DNA of 64,000 bases, taken from the NCBI GenBank assembly GCA_029256575.1, contig JAQSXR010000023.1, forward strand, positions 1-64,000. The letters run 5' to 3'. The DNA comes from Clostridiales bacterium (GTDB lineage: Bacteria > Bacillota > Clostridia > Lachnospirales > JAQSXR01). This document shows positions 42,513-51,834 of the stretch, piece after piece. Below the pieces are notes generated by a model. That model saw only the letters and a program-made list of their open reading frames with translations, ran no database searches and had not been told where the DNA came from. The translations under genes were made by a program, and so were the position numbers. The stretch's first letter is position 1. Each line of letters begins with the position of its first letter.

Positions 42513-43352
42513 TTATTTGCTAGCTACGATTGTCGCTCTTCTTAGAATTTTATTGTTATACTCATACCCTCGATTTAGTACTTCTATTACCTCACCCTTT
42601 TCAAATTCCTCTTTTGAGTCAGCAAGTAATATTTCGTGTAACTTCGAATTAAATTTATCATGTTCATTCGGATTGATAATTTGAATACCTATTTTTTGTA
42701 ATTCTTTCAGGATATTTTTATCTAACTTCTTGAACTCTTTTACCGTAGCCAAGTTGTTATTTAATACTGGAATTGAGTATTTTTTGAGATCCTCAAAAGT
42801 TATAATTTCAAATAATATATAATTACTAATATAGTCTTCTAAGTCTTTTTGAATTTGCATATTACTGTTGTTTAATTCATTTCGAGCCTCTAACACTATT
42901 TTCTCAATTAAATTGTCAATATTTTGTAATTCACTTTCTTCCTTTAATACTAACAATCTATCATAAGCTTTGTTTACAACATCTGCTACCTCAAGCTTAT
43001 ATTTAATAATTAATTCCTCTTTAATATACTCAACCTGCTCTAAAACAGCTTGATCTTTTAGGGTTATTGTATCGAGTAAGCCTTGTACTATTTTATTTTG
43101 CGATTCTATTGTAAGCGTTAAATCATTTTCCAAAGTTAGCTTATAAACTCCTAACTTTTTATGTAAGTTTAATAACATGCTGCACACTGCTTTTAATTCA
43201 TGTAGCGTCTGTTCTTGCTTAGCTGCTTCTAACTGTTCAATTTCGTTAGTTGCAATCATCCTACCAACAATAACTTCGGTCCATTCATTCTGTAGATTAA
43301 CCAAAAATTCAATATCTCCATCTGATATGCTTTCAATACTATCATTCGTCAT
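42513..43352 (-). CDS. GrpE-like nucleotide-exchange protein
   Basis: 279 aa, longer than GrpE (about 190). The first 190 residues are long helices and coiled coil. The C-terminal 85 residues follow the GrpE beta-domain pattern: LQKIGIQIINPNEHDKF, then FEKGEVIEVLNRGYEYNNKI and the closing LRRATIVAS, which matches GrpE's final GY...LRPAxV. It presumably exchanges nucleotide on the neighbouring Hsp70 proteins. It lies 15 bases after one Hsp70 and 16 before the next. Confidence 0.82.
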   Translation of the reverse strand: MTNDSIESISDGDIEFLVNLQNEWTEVIVGRMIATNEIEQLEAAKQEQTLHELKAVCSMLLNLHKKLGVYKLTLENDLTLTIESQNKIVQGLLDTITLKDQAVLEQVEYIKEELIIKYKLEVADVVNKAYDRLLVLKEESELQNIDNLIEKIVLEARNELNNSNMQIQKDLEDYISNYILFEIITFEDLKKYSIPVLNNNLATVKEFKKLDKNILKELQKIGIQIINPNEHDKFNSKLHEILLADSKEEFEKGEVIEVLNRGYEYNNKILRRATIVASK

Positions 43353-43367
43353 AATTGCACCTCCTCC

Positions 43368-45032
43368 TTAATACAGCTCATCAACAGTTAAAATAGTTTC
43401 CACTCCATCTGTACTCACACACTTTGCCATAACAGTTAATATATTATCTGTAGTAAGTTTGAATACAACTTTTACCTTTTCTTCTCCACGCCTTGCTTTT
43501 GGAATTCCTCTAAGCGTTGTTCCAGCTAGTCGTTTCATTCCTTCATCATAGACAAATAGATGTCTATTCTCTAGGTTAGAACGCGTATCCTCATACACGG
43601 ATATAGCCATACTTGTTAAGTCATCTACACCTGTTTCAAGTAAATGCTTTGCCTCAACGATTAATTCATTATTAATTATTGGTGTCCCCTCTTTAATAAC
43701 TTCCATAAATCTTCGTCCCGATACCTCAAGTCCAAAAGCATGTACTGTTTTTTCGGTAACTTCATAAGAAACTCCATCATCATTTAGTAACTTAGAGTAG
43801 TAGGCTGCCCCTTGAGAAATACTGAATGCTGGACTTATTTTCCCTTGATAAGGTAATATGTTAAATTTATTTTGTAGTTTCTCTCTTATTAAAGGTATGG
43901 AAGAGCTTCCTCCAACTAATATAATTTCATCTATATCTTCTGTGGTAACTTTTGCTGAAGCTAAGCACTCTTCTACAATCTTAATGCTGCTATCGATTAA
44001 GTCCTCTACACTTTTACCTACGTATTCTTTATCATTTTGTCCTATTTTGTTTGTTCTCTTATATGTTAAAAATGAATTTCTATCGATCTCAAATTGGATA
44101 TTAACTGGTACTGGCTCTTGAATAATAGGTGCAATATTAACTTTTACACTCGAAGATACGGATAGTCTCTCCTTTGTCATAGTTGCTACCTGTCGCATTC
44201 TTACTTGTGCAAGCTTTTTCTGTTTTGCAGAAATTCCGTCATCACAGTTTAAATCATATAAATTAAATTTTCCTTCTGTTTGTTCAAGAAATTTCTGATA
44301 TATCATATCTATTACGATATTATCTATATCATTTCCACCTAAATTATTTTCACCATACGTTGAGATAATCTCAATCTTAGGTTCGTTCTCTCTTATCATC
44401 TCTATATCTAGAATGCAAGCATCAAAAGTTCCCCCACCAAAATCATAGATTAAAACCTTTTTGTTTTTTTCCTGGTCAATCGCATAAGTTATAGCGGCAG
44501 CGGCTGGTTCAAGTCTTAGGCTAATCCCTTCTTCTTTAAATCCCGCTAGCCTAGCTGCTTGTTTTGTTTTACTTTTTTGTTTATCCGTTGAATTTGCTGG
44601 CACCGTAATAACACAACTATCTAAAATAACAGCAGTTCCATATTCTTGTTGAATAAATTCTTCTGTTTTTTGCTTTAAGAACCCAAGAATCTCCCCCGCA
44701 ATATCTTCTGGCATAAATAAATATTTTTCTTTATCAACCACTATTTCAACTGGTGTGTCTCTTCCAAGTAGTCTCTTAATCGATAAAACTGTACTTTCTG
44801 GATATACGCTAACTGATTCTCTTGCTGAAAATCCGAAATTCCTTATAAACTTGTCCGCAAATTCTTCATCTTTCTCAAATTGTATCGCTGTTGGCACTAA
44901 GCAATCTCCCTCGATTTGTATGGTATGTACCTGCTTATCCAAATTACTATATAAACTAACAACACTATTTGTCGTTCCAAAATCTATTCCCATATAAAAG
45001 TTTTGTTCTTCATCAATACTCAGAATCCCCAA
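43368..45032 (-). CDS. Hsp70-family ATPase (DnaK-like), first in cluster
   Basis: 554 aa. Complete ATPase: GIDFGTTNS (15-23), YDFGGGTFD (196-204), VGGSSSIP (373-380). A beta-type substrate domain follows (VKEGTP-like VIKEGTPI and on) and the protein stops without the helical lid of DnaK. This is the best-conserved Hsp70 of the cluster. It starts 19 bases after the 885-aa gene and is followed at once by the GrpE-like gene, the order expected of a chaperone and its exchange factor. Confidence 0.92.
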   Translation of the reverse strand: MGILSIDEEQNFYMGIDFGTTNSVVSLYSNLDKQVHTIQIEGDCLVPTAIQFEKDEEFADKFIRNFGFSARESVSVYPESTVLSIKRLLGRDTPVEIVVDKEKYLFMPEDIAGEILGFLKQKTEEFIQQEYGTAVILDSCVITVPANSTDKQKSKTKQAARLAGFKEEGISLRLEPAAAAITYAIDQEKNKKVLIYDFGGGTFDACILDIEMIRENEPKIEIISTYGENNLGGNDIDNIVIDMIYQKFLEQTEGKFNLYDLNCDDGISAKQKKLAQVRMRQVATMTKERLSVSSSVKVNIAPIIQEPVPVNIQFEIDRNSFLTYKRTNKIGQNDKEYVGKSVEDLIDSSIKIVEECLASAKVTTEDIDEIILVGGSSSIPLIREKLQNKFNILPYQGKISPAFSISQGAAYYSKLLNDDGVSYEVTEKTVHAFGLEVSGRRFMEVIKEGTPIINNELIVEAKHLLETGVDDLTSMAISVYEDTRSNLENRHLFVYDEGMKRLAGTTLRGIPKARRGEEKVKVVFKLTTDNILTVMAKCVSTDGVETILTVDELY

Positions 45033-45050
45033 TTAACTCAGCCCCTTAAT

Positions 45051-47708
45051 CTATAGTGGTTTAAAATAAGTTGTAATCTTGTTTTCTCTCTCAATATATT
45101 GATCCAGTATACGATCTAATTTATCACTGTCATTTTCTTTACGTGCAATTAACATTGAATTAATCTGTTCATAGTTGCTACTATTGATATCATAAATGTA
45201 TAACCCACGATTCTCTTCTATAACAAATCGTTCACTACTTACAATATTTGTAATGTCATCCATTATTTCTTCTATGTAATATTGAAAGCTTTCATTATAA
45301 AAAAGTAATACACTACCAACAAATAAACCTTCTGCAACTTGCTTCATTTCTTGCTCAATATAACCTTCTTCAAAGTTATATCGATAGTGTACTACTACTT
45401 TTGCAATGCTAGAGCTAAAATATTCAATATAGGATCTTTCATATAAGTCACTTGGTAATATAACCTCATCCCCAAAATTCTTAAACCAAGATACTAGTTT
45501 CTTTTGCTTATAAAACTTTTGTGCAATTTGTTGAGACCATTGAATTTCAGGATATGTTAAATCTTTTTTCATACTATAATATTTAATTAGTACATACTCA
45601 TACACACTATTTTCGCCGCTAAACCCTAATCTTTTCTGAATAATATCAATAATTTGATTTGGCACAGTTTTCAACCCAAGTAAAAATGAATAAGAGCAAA
45701 ATCTTAAGTAATTTTCCATAAGTGGAGAATTTATATTATCTTTACTATAACTAACCACCATTGGCATATATTCTACATCTGTGGCTTCTATAAAAATCAT
45801 CTGTTCGATTGCCCGTTCTTCTAAGGCTGTAGCATTAAACCCTAATTCAACTGCTTTTCGCCATACTACTTCTAATTTATTTAAGGAAGTATCATAAAAT
45901 TTAATTAAGTAAGCAATGATATTCTCATTATGATTTCCCTCTGCAAATAGACGCTCACAAATGGATAAGATTATATTATCATATAATCCCGCATGCAGCA
46001 TATGTTCACACAACAAGCAAAGGCTATCTGATGTTAAATCATAAGCACCATATTCGTTTATTGCATGAATTGCTTCATCTACCATCTTGAAGTTAATGTA
46101 AAAATCTATCATCTTATCGATGTTAGGATATGACAAACAGTCTAGTTCAACTGCTTTTATTAAATTTAAGATTAAACTATAATTATCATTATTGATTTCA
46201 TATTCGCTTAATACTTTATACGCTAGATTACTTCTATATGATTTCGTCAAACCCTTCAATGTTAATACTTTTAGAATAACTGTTACTGCTTTATCATCGA
46301 TAAGGTCGTGATTCACTGCCTCTGAAGCTAAGTATACAAGTGACCGATCACTATATATTCCTTTTACATATGCTCCCTTTACATAAGAAATATCACTTAA
46401 TACACTTTCTATACTATAAACGATCCCTCTAGAATATCGAATGTTTTCAATATCAAGAAAAGAGATAACATAATTAGGTGAATATATTTCAAAATAAGCT
46501 GTACTATTTTCGAGTGGAATTATTACTTCTCTCTCTATGTCTGTATAAGTTACTACTAGCAGTTTCATTTTCTCATTCTTACATATTAATTTATGAATAA
46601 ATGTAACCTCTAGAAGCTTCTGCATAAATCTAGGGGTATCTAGTGTTTCCATTACATATCTGTATATCCTTGCTAAAAAACAATTCATTTTCTTCTTCGC
46701 CAACTGTTCCTCAGCAAATACTAATATTTGTTTTTGATACAATTCTACTGCTTGTGGTGTTTGATTCATAATAATATTTGCATATATATATTCTTTACTC
46801 TCATCGTCAATTTCTGTATTATAAACAAAATATCGGATTAAGGTTTGAGGTAACATTGAAATATCAGAACGATCAATTGATGCTATGTAATATTCGTTAA
46901 GTCCATTTACACGTATTTGTTCTTCAATCCCTATTTTATACCAAGCGTTCGCTACTTTATCCTTACGCTCACCTATAATTAATAAATTGCAAATTGCACG
47001 AATAAACTCTTTGTCTTGATAAGTCCTATATAATCTAGCCAATAACTTATATACCAGTTTATTATAGGTCGTTAATCTATGTACGATTAATATAATTTTA
47101 TTTGATAATTCGTTATTAATGTAATTCTTATTTGCTCCCCATAATAAAGCCTGAAGTTCAAACCCTTCTAATCTTCGAAGCAAAGTTGGATTTTCATTCA
47201 AGAGTGTACATAATTCAAAAAACATTATAGGGCTATTACACTTGCTAATTTCTTGAAATAAATTCATTTTTAACAATTTATTCTTTATAATACTCTCATC
47301 TATATAAAGCCTTAACCATTGGGCTCTCCAATCAAAAGACATTTTATCTGCAATTTGAGAAATTATCATACTTCCCCTATGCTGAAGCTGTATATCTTCA
47401 AAAAAAAGACATTTCAAATAAACATAATAAGCATATACAAAACGTTCCGTATCAATTAATTCCTTCTCGTTCTTTTCGTATATACTTAAAATCTCTTTTG
47501 CTTTGTCTGTATTATTCGAAACAATATGTAAATGTGCTGTTATTAATGGATAAATATGTTCTGCTGGGTCTAACCTCATTAAAGTACGCAGTTCCTCTAG
47601 GGATTTCCGAACGAACTCTTCCGAAGTTATATTAGATAATCTAAAATCCATATATTCTTTGACGATATTCACCTTGCTAATTTTTATCTTATGATATATG
47701 TTAGGCAT
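45051..47708 (-). CDS. 885-aa helical-repeat protein, DUF5717-like
   Basis: Helical hairpins resembling TPR-type repeats run through most of the protein (for example HIYPLITAHLHIVSNNTDKA; SLNKLEVVWRKAVELGF), interrupted by a beta-rich segment near residues 400-460. The last 150 residues are beta-rich with VVVHYRYNFEEGYIEQEM and YNESFQYYIEE, which recall the C-terminal part of Lachnospiraceae DUF5717 proteins; this is from memory. No membrane helix. Likely a large scaffold or client-binding partner of the Hsp70 proteins, 19 bases upstream of the first one. Confidence 0.65.
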   Translation of the reverse strand: MPNIYHKIKISKVNIVKEYMDFRLSNITSEEFVRKSLEELRTLMRLDPAEHIYPLITAHLHIVSNNTDKAKEILSIYEKNEKELIDTERFVYAYYVYLKCLFFEDIQLQHRGSMIISQIADKMSFDWRAQWLRLYIDESIIKNKLLKMNLFQEISKCNSPIMFFELCTLLNENPTLLRRLEGFELQALLWGANKNYINNELSNKIILIVHRLTTYNKLVYKLLARLYRTYQDKEFIRAICNLLIIGERKDKVANAWYKIGIEEQIRVNGLNEYYIASIDRSDISMLPQTLIRYFVYNTEIDDESKEYIYANIIMNQTPQAVELYQKQILVFAEEQLAKKKMNCFLARIYRYVMETLDTPRFMQKLLEVTFIHKLICKNEKMKLLVVTYTDIEREVIIPLENSTAYFEIYSPNYVISFLDIENIRYSRGIVYSIESVLSDISYVKGAYVKGIYSDRSLVYLASEAVNHDLIDDKAVTVILKVLTLKGLTKSYRSNLAYKVLSEYEINNDNYSLILNLIKAVELDCLSYPNIDKMIDFYINFKMVDEAIHAINEYGAYDLTSDSLCLLCEHMLHAGLYDNIILSICERLFAEGNHNENIIAYLIKFYDTSLNKLEVVWRKAVELGFNATALEERAIEQMIFIEATDVEYMPMVVSYSKDNINSPLMENYLRFCSYSFLLGLKTVPNQIIDIIQKRLGFSGENSVYEYVLIKYYSMKKDLTYPEIQWSQQIAQKFYKQKKLVSWFKNFGDEVILPSDLYERSYIEYFSSSIAKVVVHYRYNFEEGYIEQEMKQVAEGLFVGSVLLFYNESFQYYIEEIMDDITNIVSSERFVIEENRGLYIYDINSSNYEQINSMLIARKENDSDKLDRILDQYIERENKITTYFKPL

Positions 47709-47737
47709 CCTTTACCCCCGGAATAATAAATTTAATC

Positions 47738-48928
47738 TCACGAAACCATAATCTTATTTGTTGCTATATCCAAAATAAATTCTTTCCTCATCTTAGCGGT
47801 TCCAAGTTGTATCAATACTGCAAACTTAATCTTAAATGTAAGTCTTTTTACACTACTTCCTGTACGCTGCACTGGTCTCACAAATCTAATCTTAATTTGA
47901 GCTGTGCTTGTAATCTGGTAGGATGATTCACTCGAAATAATACAATTAGCTTCATCCTCTATGGATACCGTCATCTTCTTACCACTTAGATTTTCTACTG
48001 TTAATATAGCTTCATCCTCTTGCGTATAGCTTATCTTATCTAAGTAAACATTCGTAATAAGGCTTTTCATACAGCTTACGCCATGAATTATTGTACAATT
48101 ATGCGTTTCTATATAAATATTACCTTCATTCGTACCAAGATGCATTTTCATGGGATCTACATAGTATTCAATTTCCATTCTATTTCCCATAAAATCATCT
48201 GAATCAAAATTTTGTTTTACAACTCTCATAAAACTTGCATCCGTTTTAATGCTACCTTTCACGTAACCCCATGTATCCTTCTCAACAACAATTCTATTTC
48301 TTGCTGTTTCATTCAGTAATTTCTGTTCACCATCGTCTGCTTTTACCCGCAGGCTAATGGCATTTTTTTGTTTCATAAATATTAGAAAATCTTCAAGCCC
48401 TTGGTCTAGTGATGTATTATTTCTACATAATTTATAAAAATTAATGTGCTCCATACAATTTAATAAAAATATATCTTTAAAACTCGTTTCCTCAAATATA
48501 GCTACTGCCTTATCCCAATTATGTTTTGCATACTCAGCAAATTGGCTTATATCTTTTATCTTTCCCTGTACGGTATCGATAGACTTTTCGTGCACAATAA
48601 TATCGATTGGAATACTCACATTTCCACCATTTGTAACGATCTCCATTACGTCTTGAATATGCTCTTCCTTCGTAATAAATGTATTTAAATACATATATTC
48701 AATCTCTACACTATTGCCTTCAAAGATAGTTTCCTTAATCTCAAGCTTTGGTATCGATGTAAAAATACGACCCCGCAACCTTCCCCCAGCAATATTTTCA
48801 ACTTTAAAATAACCCTTTGTTACAGTACCTACCTGTGTAATAATCTGAATATTATCCACCGATACCTTAACAATTGGTTTTTCTTTATTTATATTTTCAA
48901 TTGTAAGTTGTTCCATTATATTTTCCAT
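47738..48928 (-). CDS. 396-aa beta-rich protein, first gene of the Hsp70 cluster
   Basis: Sequence of mostly short strands (VSVDNIQIITQVGTVTKGYF; LRGRIFTSIPKLEI; later a second half with similar pattern), suggesting two to three immunoglobulin-like or beta-sandwich domains around a helical middle (about residues 135-185). No signal peptide, so probably cytoplasmic. It may correspond to the N-terminal part of larger DUF5717 proteins, with the 885-aa gene downstream as the rest. AGGGGTG precedes the ATG. A strong promoter lies 50 bases upstream. Confidence 0.6.
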   Translation of the reverse strand: MENIMEQLTIENINKEKPIVKVSVDNIQIITQVGTVTKGYFKVENIAGGRLRGRIFTSIPKLEIKETIFEGNSVEIEYMYLNTFITKEEHIQDVMEIVTNGGNVSIPIDIIVHEKSIDTVQGKIKDISQFAEYAKHNWDKAVAIFEETSFKDIFLLNCMEHINFYKLCRNNTSLDQGLEDFLIFMKQKNAISLRVKADDGEQKLLNETARNRIVVEKDTWGYVKGSIKTDASFMRVVKQNFDSDDFMGNRMEIEYYVDPMKMHLGTNEGNIYIETHNCTIIHGVSCMKSLITNVYLDKISYTQEDEAILTVENLSGKKMTVSIEDEANCIISSESSYQITSTAQIKIRFVRPVQRTGSSVKRLTFKIKFAVLIQLGTAKMRKEFILDIATNKIMVS

Positions 48929-48975
48929 ATATTCACCCCTACAATTATTCGTCTTTATTAATTATAATCCATATA

Positions 48976-49004
48976 ATTATAACACTTTTTGCATATATTA
49001 ACAA
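48976..49004 (-). promoter_or_regulatory. sigma-A-type promoter of the Hsp70 cluster
   Basis: Minus strand TTGTTA (49004-48999), a 17-base spacer and TATAAT (48981-48976), about 45 bases before the first cluster gene. No CIRCE element (TTAGCACTC-N9-GAGTGCTAA) was seen, so classic HrcA heat control is not supported. Confidence 0.75.
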
Positions 49005-49048
49005 CATTTGCTTCTGCGAGTTTTTTGTAAAAAGATTTTGGGGGTTGA

Positions 49049-49302
49049 GTTTGATAGGGCTTGGGAGCGTGAGGTTCCTGGTTGCAATATCGATTCGGAA
49101 AGCACGTATATCTAATTGAATAAAAATCGCTTAGAACAGTGTTTATAAAGGGGAACTCGCTTTTAGTGCGTATAGCGCATATGTTGTTGTGCTCAGACAC
49201 CCCCTTTATAAACACTTGGCGCTATTTTTATTCAATAAGATATACGGCATTCCTCATAATGTATTGCAACCAGGAACCTCACGCTCCCAAGCCCTATCAA
49301 AC
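49049..49302. repeat. 254-bp fold-back (MITE-like) element
   Basis: The outer 40 bases (49049-49088) are the exact inverted complement of 49263-49302. Pairing continues imperfectly for about 110 bases on each side, with shared blocks GTATATC, TTGAATAAAAAT and AGTGTTTATAAAGGGG. The whole element can fold into one long hairpin. It contains no real gene; short frames inside it are by-products of the symmetry. The rest of 48929-49594 holds the cluster promoter on the left and featureless AT-rich DNA on the right. Confidence 0.88.
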
Positions 49303-49594
49303 ATTACGGTTATATAAATATTAAGGAAGAAAAACTCTCGTTCGTTTTTAAAAAATAAAATCAAGATTTGACTTTGGACAAGGCATTCAGGTATGTATTC
49401 AGATCTTTGTGCTAAACGTATAGTTTTTAGAGTCATCATCATAACATCTTGATCTCGACGGAGTATTATGTAAATAAATCAAAGAAAATTTTCATTTATA
49501 TAAATAGTGAAAATAGTCGAAAAATAAACTTGTAAAACTTGTAAGTTTTTCGTACACTTATAAAGAATATAAATAAAAATAAGGAGAAATAATT

Positions 49595-50248
49595 ATGAAA
49601 AACATTAAGTTTATCTTTATATTATTATCTGTATTAATTCTAGGAGCTTGTGCTAAAGAGACGGTTAATAACCCTCTTACAAAAACTAAAACAGAGGAAA
49701 ACGTAGCCACAGAAACAACTATAGAAGAGGTAGTAGTAAAAACTGTAGTTGAGCCAAGTGAAGAACAGATCAAAGAGTTCGAAGAAAATAATTGGGATAT
49801 TGTTGAGTTTGATTTTGATAATAAAACAGTAGAAGAGGCTTTTATACTAAAAAATGTTGGTAGAGTTTCAAACTCTGTTGTAGAAGTAAAAGAAGCTGAA
49901 GAATTTATCCAGAAATGGATCGAAGCTGATTATATTTATTCGTATGAAAACCCTACAGCTAGAAGAGAAAATATTACAGCACTTAGTGATGAAGCTTATT
50001 ATTCTAATGAGAACTTTTATGAAGACAACATAATAAATAATCAAATGATTAGTGGTAACGTAGTATTAGACGACTTCACTTTGTGCTTCAATGATCCATT
50101 GGATATCGCAGTGGCTACATACAAAGTATCTTTTGAAGAATCAAGTACTATAAGTGAAGGAAAAAAAGAGATGTTTGAAAGTTCTTCAACTATTATATTA
50201 ATTAGAAGAGACAATGAATGGGTGCTATGGAATCGATACGGAAGATAA
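49595..50248 (+). CDS. lipoprotein of unknown function
   Basis: 217 aa. A basic N-terminus, hydrophobic core and lipobox LGAC (C19) mark a lipid-anchored exported protein. A threonine/glutamate-rich linker follows (about residues 25-65), then a mixed domain of 150 residues (FEENNWDIVEFDFD to WVLWNRYGR) with NTF2-like features: a conserved-looking helix EAEEFIQKWIEADY and a final strand with W-V-L-W. Function unknown. AAGGAG precedes the ATG. The next, broken gene starts 23 bases later and shares its transcript up to the terminator at 50570. Confidence 0.78.
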   Translation: MKNIKFIFILLSVLILGACAKETVNNPLTKTKTEENVATETTIEEVVVKTVVEPSEEQIKEFEENNWDIVEFDFDNKTVEEAFILKNVGRVSNSVVEVKEAEEFIQKWIEADYIYSYENPTARRENITALSDEAYYSNENFYEDNIINNQMISGNVVLDDFTLCFNDPLDIAVATYKVSFEESSTISEGKKEMFESSSTIILIRRDNEWVLWNRYGR

Positions 50249-50271
50249 TAAATTTAAGGAGTGTGTTATTA

Positions 50272-50566
50272 ATGAAACTAAATAAGATTGTAATCTTAAT
50301 TGGGTATTTATTGCTTGTTTCAATACATCTCTCTCAGATCCAGAGTGCCAATATACTAAAACAACAGGCTATAAATTGATTGTAGATTGTGATAATCATA
50401 ATATGAGCAAACAAGAATCGGATACACCAAAAACGACGGACCCATCCCTACTATTCTTTCATGTTTTGTTCCCTTTAATTACCAGATGCATAAAAGTCTT
50501 CAGGCATATGCTAAGATGGAAGTCGATAAATATTTTAGAGAAGCAAATCAAATCGAAAAATTTTAG
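50272..50566 (+). pseudogene. broken small secreted-protein gene
   Basis: An ATG with AAGGAG opens a signal-like frame (MKLNKIVILIGYLLLVSIHL) that stops after 35 codons. Protein-like text continues in another frame (YTKTTGYKLIVDCDNHNMSK) and then in a third (NYQMHKSLQAYAKMEVDKYF), ending at 50566. At least two indels are needed to join them. It probably encoded a second exported protein in the lipoprotein operon. Confidence 0.55.
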
Positions 50567-50569
50567 TAT

Positions 50570-50592
50570 AAAAGAGCCATAAAGGCTCTTTT
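50570..50592 (+). terminator. terminator of the lipoprotein operon
   Basis: AAAAGAGCC pairs with GGCTCTTTT around ATAAA, with a T-rich tail. Confidence 0.9.
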
Positions 50593-51042
50593 TATTTATT
50601 CGAATTTTCTATTTGACGGGAGGAAAGAATAAGGTATCAATTAATAATTAAAAGGGAAAACAGCACTAAACAAAACTTAAAACATAAAAGGAGCATTGGC
50701 TCATTTTTTGTTAGTTAAAATTATTCATATGCCTTATGAAAAACTATTGATTATTAAATACTTAAAGAGACAAGAATAGTGTTATTAAAAAAAGATAAAA
50801 ACATACTAGATATTAACAATGTGTAATAATTGTTTTATGGAAACTGTTGTTTACCCTAGGAATAGACGGCTCTTTGAGAGCACATAATAATGAGCAACAT
50901 ATAGGGATTACTCAAAAAAAGAGTCTGATTTTTCACACCTTTAACTCAAAAATGTCAATAGAAGAGTATTCATCTTTACCAAATTGGTTTCGTGTCATTA
51001 AAGTCAATGAATTTAGCTCTTTTTTTCTTTCATTTTAATAAC
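50593..51042. other. interval without a convincing gene
   Basis: AT-rich DNA of 450 bases. A 63-codon frame at 50847-51038 starts from TTG without a ribosome site and has no protein-like features; I regard it as chance. A short GGAGC/GCTC hairpin with six T at about 50690-50710 is a weak terminator-like structure. Confidence 0.4.
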
Positions 51043-51371
51043 CTACCAACATTTTACTATAGTCCTTAAGTTTAATACTATTTTATTAATTGCAGAAATA
51101 GCTTCTAAATCTTCTGTCAGAATGCCAGTTGTCTTAAATGAAAATGAAAATGGAATGTATTCTTCACTAATCCCCATAAAGTAATCCATGGTACATTCAA
51201 ATAAGGAACATAACTTATCAAGCAAATCAACATTAAAATTACATTCACCCGTTTCAAAATTAGCAATATAGCTTTGATCTACCTTTAAAAATTTGACATT
51301 TGTACTTGTGTTAATTTGCTACTTACTCTTAACATTTTAAATCTAATTCCAACAATATTTCCATTTTCCAT
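51043..51371 (-). pseudogene. XRE-type regulator broken by a one-base frameshift
   Basis: The ATG at 51371 (GAGGTG upstream) reads MENGNIVGIRFKMLRVSSKL TQVQMSNF and then stops. One more T in the TTTTT run near 51290 would continue as LKVDQSYIANFETGECNFN and LLDKLCSLFECTMDYFMG, a classical Xre/Cro helix-turn-helix, with a 40-residue tail. So the gene needs a single-base insertion to be intact: a recent mutation, a sequencing error in a homopolymer, or slippage-based switching. Confidence 0.8.
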
Positions 51372-51578
51372 AAAACACCTCATTAATATAATTAATTATA
51401 TAATACTGTTTCAGTGTCATATTATCAATCACTGATATAACCTGTTTTGATATAAAAAAATAAAATTGATAAAATAATATAAAACAGACATATATAATAG
51501 ATAGTAATCTAAATTTATAGATTGAAAAAGCCTTATTACACAAATTAACAGGTTTTAAGGGGACATATATATCGATTA

Positions 51579-51624
51579 AAATTCATAATTCAGATAAAGT
51601 TGTATTTATCTGAATTATGAATTT
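51579..51624. repeat. 20-bp perfect inverted repeat
   Basis: 51579-51598 and 51605-51624 are exact complements with a GTTGTA loop. No T-run on either side. It may be an operator or an insertion scar. Confidence 0.7.
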
Positions 51625-51797
51625 ATGTAACTGCCACTATATTTGATAAAAATTATAGATATTTAATATTAATTTTTATATTTTCTGCAAATATTGATAT
51701 TAAATTTTTTTTGAATTTTTAGTAAATAATGTCCCTCAAAACATTGACTAGTTTTTAGAGCTGTAGATAATTATGAAATATAATAATTCTCTCACAT

Positions 51798-51834
51798 AAA
51801 AAAGAAACAGCTACAACAATCATTCACTGTTTCT
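51798..51834 (-). terminator. terminator of the subtilase operon
   Basis: On the minus strand AGAAACAG (51834-51827) pairs with CTGTTTCT (51810-51803) and is followed by six T. It lies 50-90 bases after the stop of the 51887 gene. Confidence 0.78.

Noticed and set aside
48929-49048. HrcA/CIRCE control of the Hsp70 cluster
   Set aside because: No inverted TTAGCACTC element is present; only a sigma-A-type promoter is visible.
49139-49324. Short frames on both strands inside the fold-back element
   Set aside because: They share the same amino-acid strings on opposite strands because of the inverted repeat and have no ribosome site.
50847-51038. 63-codon frame starting at TTG
   Set aside because: No ribosome site, no protein-like composition and no neighbour support.
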